Below are positions 27,926 to 37,387 of a stretch of DNA of 64,000 nucleotides, one piece after another (positions within the stretch are counted from its first letter, which is position 1; the number at the start of each line of letters is the position of its first letter). The stretch is from M3007 sp031425035. Lineage in GTDB: Bacteria; Bacteroidota; Bacteroidia; Chitinophagales; Saprospiraceae. Location of the stretch: assembly GCA_031425035.1 (NCBI GenBank), contig JANPIN010000040.1, forward strand, positions 1 to 64,000, given 5' to 3'. The position numbers and the translations under genes were made by a program. The notes beneath the pieces are model-generated. The model worked only from the letters and a program-made list of their open reading frames with translations, made no database searches and was not told where the DNA came from.

Positions 27926-28009
27926 CGTCCTGAAAAAAGTTTACAGGTTAAAAGATCGTCCTGCTCCAGGTTTACAGGTAAAAAGTCGTCCTGGAATAGG
28001 TTTACAGTT
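27926..28009. repeat. Three tandem copies of the IS terminal sequence
   Basis: CGTCCTG begins at 27926, 27957 and 27987, each followed after a few bases by the GTTTACAG core (periods 31 and 30 bp). The same sequence in inverse orientation ends the element at 28957. Having three ends in tandem at one side and one on the other is unusual. Confidence 0.7.
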
Positions 28010-28103
28010 CATTGAAAATATTGGTTTGTTAACTGACTTTTCGGGTCTTGAACTTGTGGGAAACAAACGGCATTGACATTTTTTGTTTTTACTTGCCCTG
28101 CAT

Positions 28104-28528
28104 TTACCAACGCTTTTGCAATTCCCCCTTTTGCTGATGGGCATGTTGGGGAGTCAGGTAATTATAGGAGGCATGGGGTCTTTTTTCGTTATACACCTGC
28201 ACACTCGTCGCCACTTTTTGCCGAGCACTTTGGAAGTCTGCAAAGATTTGGTCCAGCCGGAATTCTGTTTTAAGAATCCCGTTAATGCGGCTTGGGCGTT
28301 GTCATACGGCGATCCACTCTGGGTCATGCTGATCTGCACGTGGTGCTTTTGCAGCAGCGCCGTGTAGGCTTCCGAGCAATATTGCACGCCCCGATCGGAG
28401 TGGTGCATCAGTTGGCGCTCCGGAAACTGCCGGGCGCCAAGTGCTGATTGCAGTGCTTGGACACAAAAGGCAGCCTCCAACAAATCGCACAAAACGCGCA
28501 AGGACTGCGTCTTGTAAAACGATCTCAT
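28104..28528 (-). pseudogene. IS3-family transposase OrfB, internally deleted and frameshifted
   Basis: The start MRSFYKTQSLRVLCDLL fits the beginning of an OrfB. It jumps directly to the integrase core (HHSDRGVQYCSEAYTALLQK, then ISMTQSGSPYDNA), so several hundred bases including the first catalytic aspartate are missing. Near 28290 the frame shifts: the correct end (RINGILKTEFRLDQIF ... YNEKRPHASYNYL, stop at 28104) is in another frame. The start codon overlaps the orfA stop (ATGA), as usual in IS3 elements. Confidence 0.8.
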
Positions 28529-28923
28529 TTTTTCGACCGTCGGGTGCCAGACTTTTTTCGAATGGCGATGGAGAATGCCTGCTCTGCCAGGTCTATCATC
28601 GTTTCCAAAGCCTCCACTTTCAATTCCGCGTGCGACAACTTGCGGCGCGTTTGTTCCAATTCCGCCCGCAGTTGTTCGGCGCTTAATTATGAATCATTTT
28701 GTTTCATCTCTACCAAATCAATCTCCAAATGTTCGATCACCAAATCTGGCTGCCGACGATGCCATTTGACAAATTCCCGAACCACCATGTGGTTCTTTAA
28801 ACCGTACTCCGCCGCCAAGGCACCGTAACTGCATTGCCCACTTTCGTACGCCTTGGCAAGTTTACGTTTAAACTCGTCCGGGTACTTCTGTCGTAAATCT
28901 TTTTTTGTCAAGCGTACTGGCAT
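28525..28923 (-). pseudogene. IS3-family transposase OrfA with an in-frame stop
   Basis: The first 78 codons give a helix-turn-helix OrfA (YPDEFKRKLAKAYESGQCSY ... YGLKNHMVVREFVKWHRR). A TAA at 28687-28689 interrupts it, and the same frame then continues through the expected leucine-zipper region (LRAELEQTRRKLSHAELKVE) to a TGA at 28525-28527. The frame is otherwise kept, so a nonsense mutation is the simplest explanation. Confidence 0.8.
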
Positions 28924-28979
28924 TTTTTACATTTTGGTGTAAACCTATTTCAGGACGGGACAAACAGATTTCTTTGTGT

Positions 28980-30512
28980 ATGTTCTCCACATCATTAATC
29001 GTCCTGCTCCGCGAACGCGCACCCGATACGCCCGCCCTCGTGCAGGGCGGGCGCACCATCACCGTAGGGGAACTATTGAAACAAAGTGAACGGCTCGCAG
29101 CCGGGCTGCAAGGGTTGGGCATCGGACCCGGCGACACGGCCGTGCTGGCCGCCAGGCCCGATGCCGATTTTATCCTGATCGTGTATGCGGCCATGCACTG
29201 CGGTCTGCGCCTGGCCGTCATTGACCCTGAAATGGGCCGCGATAATTACCGGGAAAAGCTCCGCCAGCTGCAACCTGGCTGGGCTCTGGTGGATGCGCGG
29301 CTGCTGTTCTTGCAGGAACACCCTTTGTTGCGCCGGCTCTATTTTTATTGGTCCAAAAAAGGTATTTATTTCCCCCGGATCTCCGGCTTGCGCACCATTG
29401 CCACTGGCCCCTGTCTACCGCTCCGGCAAAAACATACCCGGCTGCAAAATCTTTACCAGGCCAACTTTCCGGCAGACATCCCCAGCCATTTGCCCGACGA
29501 CACCGAATTCCTGATCACCTACACGTCCGGCACCACTGGGATGCCGAAGGGCGTGGTGCACAGTATTGGCGCCATCCGGGCAAGTATGGAGCAAATTGCC
29601 AATCTGATCCGGAACGGTACAAACCGGCGGCTGGCCACCCACCTGCCTTATTTTGCGCTTATCGGCCTGAGTGCCGGCGTGGAAGTGCACTTGTGGGACT
29701 ATGATTCCAGCGCGGCTGAGAAGATACAATTTATAGAAGAACATCAGATAACCACCCTGTTTGCCCCACCGTGTGACTACGTGCCCCTGTTAGAGATTTG
29801 CGAGCGGGAGGGCCGGCAATTCCCCGGCTGCCTGCAACAACTCTACTTTGGCTCCGCGCCGGTATATCGCTCTTTTCTGGAGCGGCTGATCCCCGTACTA
29901 CCCGCGCATCTGCGCCTGAGCTGCCTGTACGGCATGACCGAAAACCTGCTCGTAGCCAGCATTGACGGAAGGGAAAAAGTCCAACTGAGCACGGATGGCG
30001 GAGATATAGTGGGAAAACCGGCGCCCGGTGTGGAGGTTAGGATTGCTGCTGACGGAGAAGTACTCGTCCGCTCCCCGCAAACCTTTTCCCGCTACCTGCA
30101 CCTGGAAGAGCGTCCAGACTGGCACGCTACCGGCGACTTAGGTCACCTCGATCCAAAGCAGGGCCTGGTGCTGACCGGGCGCAAAAAAGATATGATCATC
30201 AGGCGCAACTTCAACCTCTATCCCGGCCTGTATGAACCGACCATAAACCGCATACCGGGCGTCACCGAGTGCGCTTTCGTGGGGAGGTATGATGAAAAAA
30301 AACAGGACGAAACCGTGGTGTTGTTTGTGGAAACCCACCGCCCGGTTTCCATAGCCGATCTGCGACGGGCCCTCGAATTCGGGGCCTATTCCATTGATCT
30401 GGCGGCGCTGCCTGATCAGATCATTTTAACGAAACTTCCCCGTAGCGGGCGGCAAAACAAGGTGGATAAAGCAGCCCTGCATCACAAATCTCCACTTCAA
30501 ACCTTCGGTTAA
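28980..30512 (+). CDS. OleC-like AMP-dependent acid ligase / beta-lactone synthetase family
   Basis: A 510-residue member of the AMP-binding (ANL) superfamily. The phosphate loop is YTSGTTGMPKG, the A5-type motif is YGMTEN, and the A7 motif is TGDLGHLD. The A10 lysine is likely in RSGRQNKVDK. The motif FGSAPVYRSFLERL resembles the APV signature of OleC enzymes, which turn 2-alkyl-3-hydroxy acids into beta-lactones; a fatty-acyl-CoA or acyl-AMP ligase is the alternative. The start ATG lies only 22 bp beyond the end of the IS3 remnant, so its original promoter or operon link has been changed. Confidence 0.78.
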   Translation: MFSTSLIVLLRERAPDTPALVQGGRTITVGELLKQSERLAAGLQGLGIGPGDTAVLAARPDADFILIVYAAMHCGLRLAVIDPEMGRDNYREKLRQLQPGWALVDARLLFLQEHPLLRRLYFYWSKKGIYFPRISGLRTIATGPCLPLRQKHTRLQNLYQANFPADIPSHLPDDTEFLITYTSGTTGMPKGVVHSIGAIRASMEQIANLIRNGTNRRLATHLPYFALIGLSAGVEVHLWDYDSSAAEKIQFIEEHQITTLFAPPCDYVPLLEICEREGRQFPGCLQQLYFGSAPVYRSFLERLIPVLPAHLRLSCLYGMTENLLVASIDGREKVQLSTDGGDIVGKPAPGVEVRIAADGEVLVRSPQTFSRYLHLEERPDWHATGDLGHLDPKQGLVLTGRKKDMIIRRNFNLYPGLYEPTINRIPGVTECAFVGRYDEKKQDETVVLFVETHRPVSIADLRRALEFGAYSIDLAALPDQIILTKLPRSGRQNKVDKAALHHKSPLQTFG

Positions 30513-30584
30513 GCTGCTAATATGGATCACCGGCGCTACCATTTGCGTAGCATTAAATACCTTGCGGATCAAATTCCGCACTCC

Positions 30585-33584
30585 ATGCTTAAAAAAAACT
30601 GGTTGCTTTTTATAGTTCTATTCCTTGCCCTCTTCGCCACGGCGCAGGTCTCCGTTCAGCAGCCGCGGCTCGAAAACCTGGTCAATCCCATCGGCCTAGA
30701 CGTAGTGCAGCCGCGCTTCGGCTGGCAGCTCGCCACCAATCGCCGCAACGTGGTGCAAACCGCCTATGAAATCCGCGTGGCTACTAAGCCGGCCGATTTA
30801 ACCGCCGGTAAAAAACTGCTCTGGGCTTCCGGTAAAATCACGTCCGATGCGTCCGTGTGGGTGCCTTATGGCGGTCCGGAGTTGAGGTCGGGCAAAAAAT
30901 ACTGGTGGCAGGTGCGGGTCTGGGACAATACCGGTAGCGTATCGCCCTGGAGTGAAACCGCTTACTGGCAAATGGGCCTGTTGAAAGCCGGCGACTGGAA
31001 AGCGCAGTGGATATCAGTTGCCGTTCCCGAGGATTCGACCCGGCCCAGCCCCATGTTTCGTAAGGAATTTTCCACGAAAAAGAAGGTGGCGGCGGCTACC
31101 GCTTACATAACTGCCCATGGTTTATACGAGGCGCAGATCAACGGACAGCGGATCGGTCAGGACTACCTCACACCCGGTTGGACGGCTTATCAAAAGCGAC
31201 TGCAGTACCAGGCTTATGACGTTACGCATTTACTGAAAAATGGTGCCAATGCCATTGGCGTCACCCTTGGCAGCGGCTGGTGGCGGGGCAACATCGGTTT
31301 TATCAAAAGTAAAAATCTGTACGGCCCGGATATAGCCCTGCTTTTTCAACTGATTATCGAATACACCGACGGCAGCCAGGAAACCATCGGCTCGGACGGC
31401 AGCTGGAAGTACAGTGCGGCCGGACCGATCCGCTTCGCCGAAATTTATCATGGCGAGACCCAGGATGCCCGTATGACGCAACCCGGCTGGACGGTAGCAG
31501 GCTTTAAGGAGAGCACCTGGAGCGCTGCAGTGGTGCAGGATTTTTCCAAAAACCAGCTTATTGGTACCTTGAATGAGCCCATCCGCCAGCATGAAACTTT
31601 TACCCCCCTTAAGATTTTCCGAACCCCTAAAGGGGAACTGGTGGCCGATTTCGGCCAAAACCTGGTCGGCTGGGTCCGGCTGAAAGCAAATGGTAAAAGC
31701 GGCGATCGGGTAGTACTGCAGTTTGCCGAAGTGCTGGATAAAAAAGGCAATTTCTATACTGATAACCTGCGGGCAGCCCGTTGTACCGATACCTGGATAC
31801 TGAACGGTGGAGGAGCAGAAACTTTCGAGCCGCACTTCACTTTTCACGGTTTTCGCTACGCTAAAATGGAAGGCTATCCGGGTGATTTGAAACCGGAAAA
31901 TATTACCGCCGTGGCCCTGTATTCGGCCATGCGGCCAACCGGCACCTTCAGCAGCTCCAATCCGCTGGTCAATCAACTGCAGCATAATATCCAGTGGGGG
32001 CAGCGCGGTAACTTCCTCGACGTGCCGACCGACTGCCCGCAGCGCGACGAACGTCTGGGCTGGACCGGCGACGCCCAGGCATTCAGCCGCACCGCCGCCT
32101 ACAATTTTGACGTGCATAACTTCTTTGCCAAATGGCTCAAGGATGTGGCCGCCGACCAGCAGCCAAACGGCATGGTACCCTGGGTCGTTCCCAATGTGCT
32201 GGACCCTTCGCTGGGTGGTTCGGCCGGCTGGGCCGACGTGGCGACCATCATTCCCTGGAATATGTGGCTGGCCTATGGCGACCGCCGCATACTGGAAGAC
32301 CAGTATCCAAGCATGAAAGCCTGGGTGGAATATATGCGCAGTAAAAGTCCGAACGACCTCTGGAATACCGGTTCCCACTTCGGCGACTGGCTGTTTTACA
32401 GCGTAACCGACGACAATGACGGCCGCTCGGCTATTACCGATAAATACCTGATCGCGCAGTGCTTTTACGCGCATTCCACCCAGTTGCTGATCAATGCGGC
32501 ACAGGTACTGGGTAAAAAAGACGAGGTAGCCGCTTATAACGAGCTGCTGAAAAAGGTTAAAACCGCTTATTTACAGGAGTACGTGACCCCCAATGGCCGG
32601 ACCATGTCGCCCACCCAGACCGCCTATGTACTGGCTTTACAGTTCGATATGCTGCCGGAAAATCAGCGCGAAGGCGTTGCTAAAAATCTGGCAGCTAACG
32701 TTAGAAGTTATGGTAATCACCTGACTACCGGTTTTCTGGGCACCCCTTATCTCTGCCATGTGCTGACACGTTTCGGTTATAATGCACTGGCTTACAAACT
32801 TTTAAGCCAGAAGACCTATCCCTCCTGGCTGTACCCGGTCACCATGGGTGCGACCACCATCTGGGAACGCTGGGATGGCATCCGGCCGGACAGCAGTTTT
32901 CAGGCAGTCACCATGAACTCCTTTAACCACTATGCCTACGGCGCCATTGGCGACTGGATGTACCGGGACATGACGGGTCTGGACACGGAAACCGATGCGC
33001 CGGGCTACAAAGCCATCCGTATTCAGCCGCGGCCGGGTGGCGGTTATACCCAGGCGTCGGCCGAATTGCAAACGCTGTACGGCCTGGCCGCCAGCCGCTG
33101 GCAGCGTACGGAGCAGGACCTGATCCTCGAGGTGGAGATTCCGGTGAACACCACGGCGACCGTGCTGGTGCCCGCCCCTGATGCCAGTGCCATCACCGAA
33201 GGCGGAAAACTGCTGACCAACCTGCCGGATATTCGGGTAGCGGGCAGTGAAAAAGGATATGTTTCCTTGAAAATCGGCTCCGGGAAATACCGTTTTCTGG
33301 TGGCTGGCGGCGGACTAAAAGTTCCGGTCGTACAACTCAGGGACTATGTCGGCAAATACAAAATGGAGGGCGCTATTTTTCCTTATGTCGAGATCCTGGA
33401 GCGAAAGGGGGAACTGGTTTCCAGAACGATTTTTTCCACTGAAAAACTCGATGCGGACCCGGAAGCCGCCGATGTGTTCAACAGTGGCGATCAACCCTTG
33501 TACTTTTTACGTAATGCAAAAGGCCAGGTCGAGCGGGTCGCCTTGAACGTGATGGGCGCCCGGGTAGAAGGCAAGAAAGAATGA
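30585..33584 (+). CDS. Alpha-L-rhamnosidase (GH78) with extra C-terminal domain
   Basis: A 999-residue exported enzyme with a signal peptide (MLKKNWLLFIVLFLALFATA). The order is an N-terminal fibronectin-like sandwich, the carbohydrate-binding Bac_rhamnosid_N domain, and the (alpha/alpha)6 catalytic barrel; the general-acid region DCPQRDERLGWTGDAQ is the GH78 signature, and the second acidic region lies near TTIWERWDGI. It releases terminal rhamnose from glycans. After the usual end, ~80 residues (LRDYVGKYKMEGAIFPYVEI...) form an additional domain that recurs at the end of the next gene product. An upstream in-frame ATG at 30522 would hide the signal peptide. Confidence 0.93.
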   Translation: MLKKNWLLFIVLFLALFATAQVSVQQPRLENLVNPIGLDVVQPRFGWQLATNRRNVVQTAYEIRVATKPADLTAGKKLLWASGKITSDASVWVPYGGPELRSGKKYWWQVRVWDNTGSVSPWSETAYWQMGLLKAGDWKAQWISVAVPEDSTRPSPMFRKEFSTKKKVAAATAYITAHGLYEAQINGQRIGQDYLTPGWTAYQKRLQYQAYDVTHLLKNGANAIGVTLGSGWWRGNIGFIKSKNLYGPDIALLFQLIIEYTDGSQETIGSDGSWKYSAAGPIRFAEIYHGETQDARMTQPGWTVAGFKESTWSAAVVQDFSKNQLIGTLNEPIRQHETFTPLKIFRTPKGELVADFGQNLVGWVRLKANGKSGDRVVLQFAEVLDKKGNFYTDNLRAARCTDTWILNGGGAETFEPHFTFHGFRYAKMEGYPGDLKPENITAVALYSAMRPTGTFSSSNPLVNQLQHNIQWGQRGNFLDVPTDCPQRDERLGWTGDAQAFSRTAAYNFDVHNFFAKWLKDVAADQQPNGMVPWVVPNVLDPSLGGSAGWADVATIIPWNMWLAYGDRRILEDQYPSMKAWVEYMRSKSPNDLWNTGSHFGDWLFYSVTDDNDGRSAITDKYLIAQCFYAHSTQLLINAAQVLGKKDEVAAYNELLKKVKTAYLQEYVTPNGRTMSPTQTAYVLALQFDMLPENQREGVAKNLAANVRSYGNHLTTGFLGTPYLCHVLTRFGYNALAYKLLSQKTYPSWLYPVTMGATTIWERWDGIRPDSSFQAVTMNSFNHYAYGAIGDWMYRDMTGLDTETDAPGYKAIRIQPRPGGGYTQASAELQTLYGLAASRWQRTEQDLILEVEIPVNTTATVLVPAPDASAITEGGKLLTNLPDIRVAGSEKGYVSLKIGSGKYRFLVAGGGLKVPVVQLRDYVGKYKMEGAIFPYVEILERKGELVSRTIFSTEKLDADPEAADVFNSGDQPLYFLRNAKGQVERVALNVMGARVEGKKE

Positions 33585-33658
33585 GTCGGAATGCATGCGT
33601 TTACAACAGTTAAAACCCTTTTTGAACAATATAAAGGATTATAAATCAATCGTCTACA

Positions 33659-36600
33659 ATGAAAAATTATTTCATACCCTCCGTGTTGTACCTCAGCTTG
33701 ACCGTTTTGCTGGTCGGGTTTTTCGGTTCCGCGGCCCTGGCCCAGAACCGCGTCCTGGTTTTCAGTAAAACGGCTGGTTATCGCCATAGCTCCATCGAGG
33801 CGGGCAAGGCGGCTTTACAGAAAATGGGCGCCGAAAAAGGCTTCACCGTGGATACCACCGAGAATGCCACGGCCTTTCGGGAAGAAAACCTGAAACGCTA
33901 CCACTGCGTCATCTGGTTATCCACCACGGGCAATGTGCTGAATGACTCACAACAGAACGCATTTGAACGCTATATGCAGGCGGGCGGCGGTTACCTGGGC
34001 ATCCACGCCGCCTCGGATACCGAATACGACTGGCCCTGGTACGGCAAACTGGTCGGCGGCTGGTTCGATAACCACCCCTCCAAGCCGAGTAATGTACAGC
34101 AGGGCACTTTCCACATCGCGGATACTAAAAATCCGCTCACCAGTTTTCTGCCCGAACCCTGGGTGCGCACCGATGAATTCTATGCCTATAAACAAATGAA
34201 CCCGGCCGTAAAAGTGCTGATCACCATCGACGAAAAGTCGTACAGCGGCGGTACCATGGGCGATAATCACCCCATGGCCTGGTACCACGAGTATGACGGT
34301 GGACGCGCCTTTTACACCAATATGGGTCATACCCCGGAGACTTTCTCTGAACCGCTGGTACTGCAGCACGTGTGGGCCGGACTGCAGTGGGCCATGGGTA
34401 CGCAGCCGCTCGATTACACCAAAGCCCATACCGCCGTTTTCCCGGAGGAGAACCGTTTTTCCAAGGTTATTTTGGAAGAAAAGCTGGATGAACCCATGGA
34501 ACTGGCTTTACTGCCGGGCAAGAAAATCCTGTTTATTCAACGTAAAGGCGAAGTGAAACTCTTCGATCCGGCCCTGGGCAAAAGTAGTACGATTGCTAAC
34601 ATTCCCGTCAGCACGAAGTACCTGCCCGATTCTACCGGTAAACGCGCGGAGGCGGAAGACGGGCTGCTCGGCCTGACCCTCGATCCGGGTTTTGAAAAAA
34701 ACCACTGGGTCTATCTCTACTATTCCCCGGCCGGCGACGAGGCCAAAAATATCCTGACCCGTTACGAAATGCGTAATGACGTATTGCTGCCGGAATCCAA
34801 AAAAGTGCTGCTGGAAATACCCGTACAGCGCGATCAATGCTGCCACACCGCCGGCTCCATGGGCTGGGATAAAGCGGGTAATTTATTCCTTTCCACCGGC
34901 GACAACAGCAGCCCGCGGGCCGATCCCTATGCCCCCATCGATGAACGGCCGGGGCGCACCCCCTGGGATGCCCAGCGGTCGTCGGGAAACACCAACGACC
35001 TGCGCGGCAAGATCATCCGGATTCACCCGGAAGCGAATGGTACCTATACCATACCGGAGGGCAATCTTTTTCCGAAAGGCCTGGCCAAAACGCGCCCGGA
35101 AATTTACACCATGGGCCATCGTAACCCCTTCCGCATCACGGTCGACCAGAAAACCGGCTTCGTGTACTGGGGCGAAGTGGGACCCGACGCCAATAAACCG
35201 GATGAAAAACGCGGCCCCGAAGGCTATGATGAGGTCGGTCAGGCGCGTGGACCAGGTAATTTCGGCTGGCCCTATTTCACCGCCGATAAAGCCTACTTAG
35301 ACTATGATTATGCGACGCAAAAAACAGGCGCTGCTTATTCGTTTGAAAAACCGCTGAACCAGTCGCCGAACAACACCGGATTGACAGAACTGCCGCCGGC
35401 CAAACCGGCCTTTGTCTGGTATAGTTACGGCGAATCGAAACAGTTCCCGCTGGTTGGTTCCGGCGGCCGCAATGCCATGGCCGGCCCGGTTTTTCACCGC
35501 GAGGATTTTAAAAATGCGCTGCGCCCCTGGCCGGCTTATTACGACGGCAAATTCATTATTTACGACTGGATGCGCGGCTGGATGATGGCCGTCACCATGA
35601 ACGAAGCGGGCGATTACGTATCCATGGAACCCATCATGCCTTCCTATAAGTTCTCCAACCCGATGGACATGGAGTTCGCCAAAGACGGGGATTTATACAT
35701 GCTTGAATACGGCACCGGCTGGTTCCAGGGCAATGACGATGCCCGGTTAGTGCGCCTGGAATACAATGGCGGCAATCGTAAACCGACGGTAAAGATCAAG
35801 GCCGATAAAACGGCCGGTCAGGTGCCGCTGACGGTTCAACTGGCTGCCGATGCCCAGGACTATGACGGGGATAAAATCATGTACAACTGGGTTGTCACGC
35901 CTAAAAAGGGCGGAGCGAAACAAGTTTTTAGAACCGAAAAAACGCCGGTAACTTTCAAAAAGCCAGGCGTTTACGTAGCCACGCTGACGGTCTCCGACGG
36001 CAAAGGCGGCACGACGGTCGAAACCCGGGAAATCGTGGCCGGCAACGAACCGCCGGTGCTGGATTTTGATCTGTCGAACTCCAACCAGACCTTCTTTTTT
36101 CCAGGACAAAAAATCAACTACGAAGTGCGGGTCCAGGATAAAGAAGATGGCTCCCTCGCGAAAGGGGACATCGATCCGGCCCAGATCGCCTTGAATATTG
36201 ACTACCTGCCGGAGGGCTATGATAAAATTGCCATTGCCCAGGGCCACCGTTTTGCCGATGGGAACGCACGTTTTGCCCAGGCCCAAAAGATCATGGAGAA
36301 GACCGACTGTAAAGCCTGCCACAAGACTGCCGAAAAGTCCGTAGGCCCCAGTTTCCGGGCCGTGGCGCTGAAATATAAAGGCCAGGAAGATGCGGTTGAA
36401 CTGCTGTCGGGCCGGGTCATCAATGGCAGTAGCGGTGTTTGGGGGCAGGTGGCGATGGCCGCGCACCCCAGCTTATCCAAAGCGGATGCCGCCTCCCTGA
36501 TCCGGTTTATTCTGAACCACGATGACGAAAAAGCCCACCCGGCCCCGCTGCCGGTCAAGGGCGAATACCAGACCGACATCCCGGCGGATGATAAAGGCCT

Positions 36601-37384
36601 GGGCGCCTATATTTTACGGGCGTCTTATCAGGATCAGGGGGCAGTCGGCCTGCCTGCATTGAGTTCCGAAAAAGTGTATGTTTTGCGCAGCCCGACTTTT
36701 GAAGTAGATGCTTTCGAGCAGTTGAAAGGGGTACAGAAAATGTCTTTTGACCTCAGGAAACTGGCCATCGTGTCCGGCGCCGGCGCTTATATTGGACTCA
36801 GTGGAATCGATCTGCGGGGGATAAAACAGGTCCGGGTGACCGCCAGTGCGCCCAAGCAATACAATTTTGCGGGAGGTAAGGTGGAACTGCACCTGGATAA
36901 ACCGGATGGGCCGCTGGCCAGCAACATCGTGCAGATAATGCCTTCCGACGCTGATATAACGGTCCCGCCAACGCTGGATCTGGTGCTTTTACCCGGTATG
37001 CAGGGCGTGCACGACGTCTTTATCGTCTGTAAAATTGATACCACGGGCGGAGCGCAAACCATGATGACCGTCCTGGGTATTCAATTTATGGATGCTTCGA
37101 TGGTGGCGCAGGCTGCCAATGCGCCGGCCACTACCGCCAGCCTGGCCGACTATGCGGGTAAGTATAAATTCACCGGCCTGCCTTTTGAGTACATCGAGAT
37201 CGTACCGGAAAACGGCAAGCTGGTGGCCATTACCCCCGATGACCGCGGGCCTTTGAGCCCGGTGGGAACGGACCGCTTTGACGCCGGCGGTAAAGCGATC
37301 ATCGAGTTTATCCGCCTGGATGGTAAAGTGGTGGGTATGAACCTGATGCCTCCGGGCATGACCTTCAACGGTGTAAGACAATAA
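33659..37384 (+). CDS. ThuA / sugar dehydrogenase / PKD / cytochrome c multidomain exported protein
   Basis: A 1241-residue exported protein. After the signal peptide comes a ThuA domain (about 28-245; VFSKTAGYRHSSI, GIHAASDTEYDWPWYG), then a soluble glucose/sorbosone dehydrogenase beta-propeller (about 268-690; DGLLGLTLDPGF, YTMGHRNPFRITVD), a PKD domain (about 705-795), a class I cytochrome c (C884-x2-C887-H888), a likely carbohydrate-binding module and the same ~80-residue terminal domain as the upstream rhamnosidase. It could oxidise sugars in the periplasm and pass electrons to its own heme. Its place in the rhamnose locus suggests a rhamnose- or rhamnoside-related substrate, which is inference. 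Confidence 0.88.
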   Translation: MKNYFIPSVLYLSLTVLLVGFFGSAALAQNRVLVFSKTAGYRHSSIEAGKAALQKMGAEKGFTVDTTENATAFREENLKRYHCVIWLSTTGNVLNDSQQNAFERYMQAGGGYLGIHAASDTEYDWPWYGKLVGGWFDNHPSKPSNVQQGTFHIADTKNPLTSFLPEPWVRTDEFYAYKQMNPAVKVLITIDEKSYSGGTMGDNHPMAWYHEYDGGRAFYTNMGHTPETFSEPLVLQHVWAGLQWAMGTQPLDYTKAHTAVFPEENRFSKVILEEKLDEPMELALLPGKKILFIQRKGEVKLFDPALGKSSTIANIPVSTKYLPDSTGKRAEAEDGLLGLTLDPGFEKNHWVYLYYSPAGDEAKNILTRYEMRNDVLLPESKKVLLEIPVQRDQCCHTAGSMGWDKAGNLFLSTGDNSSPRADPYAPIDERPGRTPWDAQRSSGNTNDLRGKIIRIHPEANGTYTIPEGNLFPKGLAKTRPEIYTMGHRNPFRITVDQKTGFVYWGEVGPDANKPDEKRGPEGYDEVGQARGPGNFGWPYFTADKAYLDYDYATQKTGAAYSFEKPLNQSPNNTGLTELPPAKPAFVWYSYGESKQFPLVGSGGRNAMAGPVFHREDFKNALRPWPAYYDGKFIIYDWMRGWMMAVTMNEAGDYVSMEPIMPSYKFSNPMDMEFAKDGDLYMLEYGTGWFQGNDDARLVRLEYNGGNRKPTVKIKADKTAGQVPLTVQLAADAQDYDGDKIMYNWVVTPKKGGAKQVFRTEKTPVTFKKPGVYVATLTVSDGKGGTTVETREIVAGNEPPVLDFDLSNSNQTFFFPGQKINYEVRVQDKEDGSLAKGDIDPAQIALNIDYLPEGYDKIAIAQGHRFADGNARFAQAQKIMEKTDCKACHKTAEKSVGPSFRAVALKYKGQEDAVELLSGRVINGSSGVWGQVAMAAHPSLSKADAASLIRFILNHDDEKAHPAPLPVKGEYQTDIPADDKGLGAYILRASYQDQGAVGLPALSSEKVYVLRSPTFEVDAFEQLKGVQKMSFDLRKLAIVSGAGAYIGLSGIDLRGIKQVRVTASAPKQYNFAGGKVELHLDKPDGPLASNIVQIMPSDADITVPPTLDLVLLPGMQGVHDVFIVCKIDTTGGAQTMMTVLGIQFMDASMVAQAANAPATTASLADYAGKYKFTGLPFEYIEIVPENGKLVAITPDDRGPLSPVGTDRFDAGGKAIIEFIRLDGKVVGMNLMPPGMTFNGVRQ

Positions 37385-37387
37385 TCC

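Larger units (their letters stand above)
27987..28957 (-). mobile_element. Decayed IS3-family insertion sequence
   Basis: The right end (28935-28957) read on the minus strand is CGTCCTGAAATAGGTTTACA, and the left end at 27987 reads CGTCCTGGAATAGGTTTACA, an inverted repeat with one mismatch. Between them lie an orfA with a nonsense codon and an orfB with a large deletion and a frameshift. At about 970 bp it is shorter than intact IS3 elements (1.2-1.5 kb). No clear target duplication was seen, and extra copies of the left end extend to 27926. Confidence 0.75.

Noticed and set aside
27926..28009. The ~31-bp repeats as a short CRISPR array
   Set aside because: There are no spacers between the units, the same sequence forms the inverted end of the IS element, and no cas genes are present.
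31230..32474. A 414-codon minus-strand open frame opposite the rhamnosidase
   Set aside because: Shadow of a strongly supported GH78 gene; no recognisable domain.
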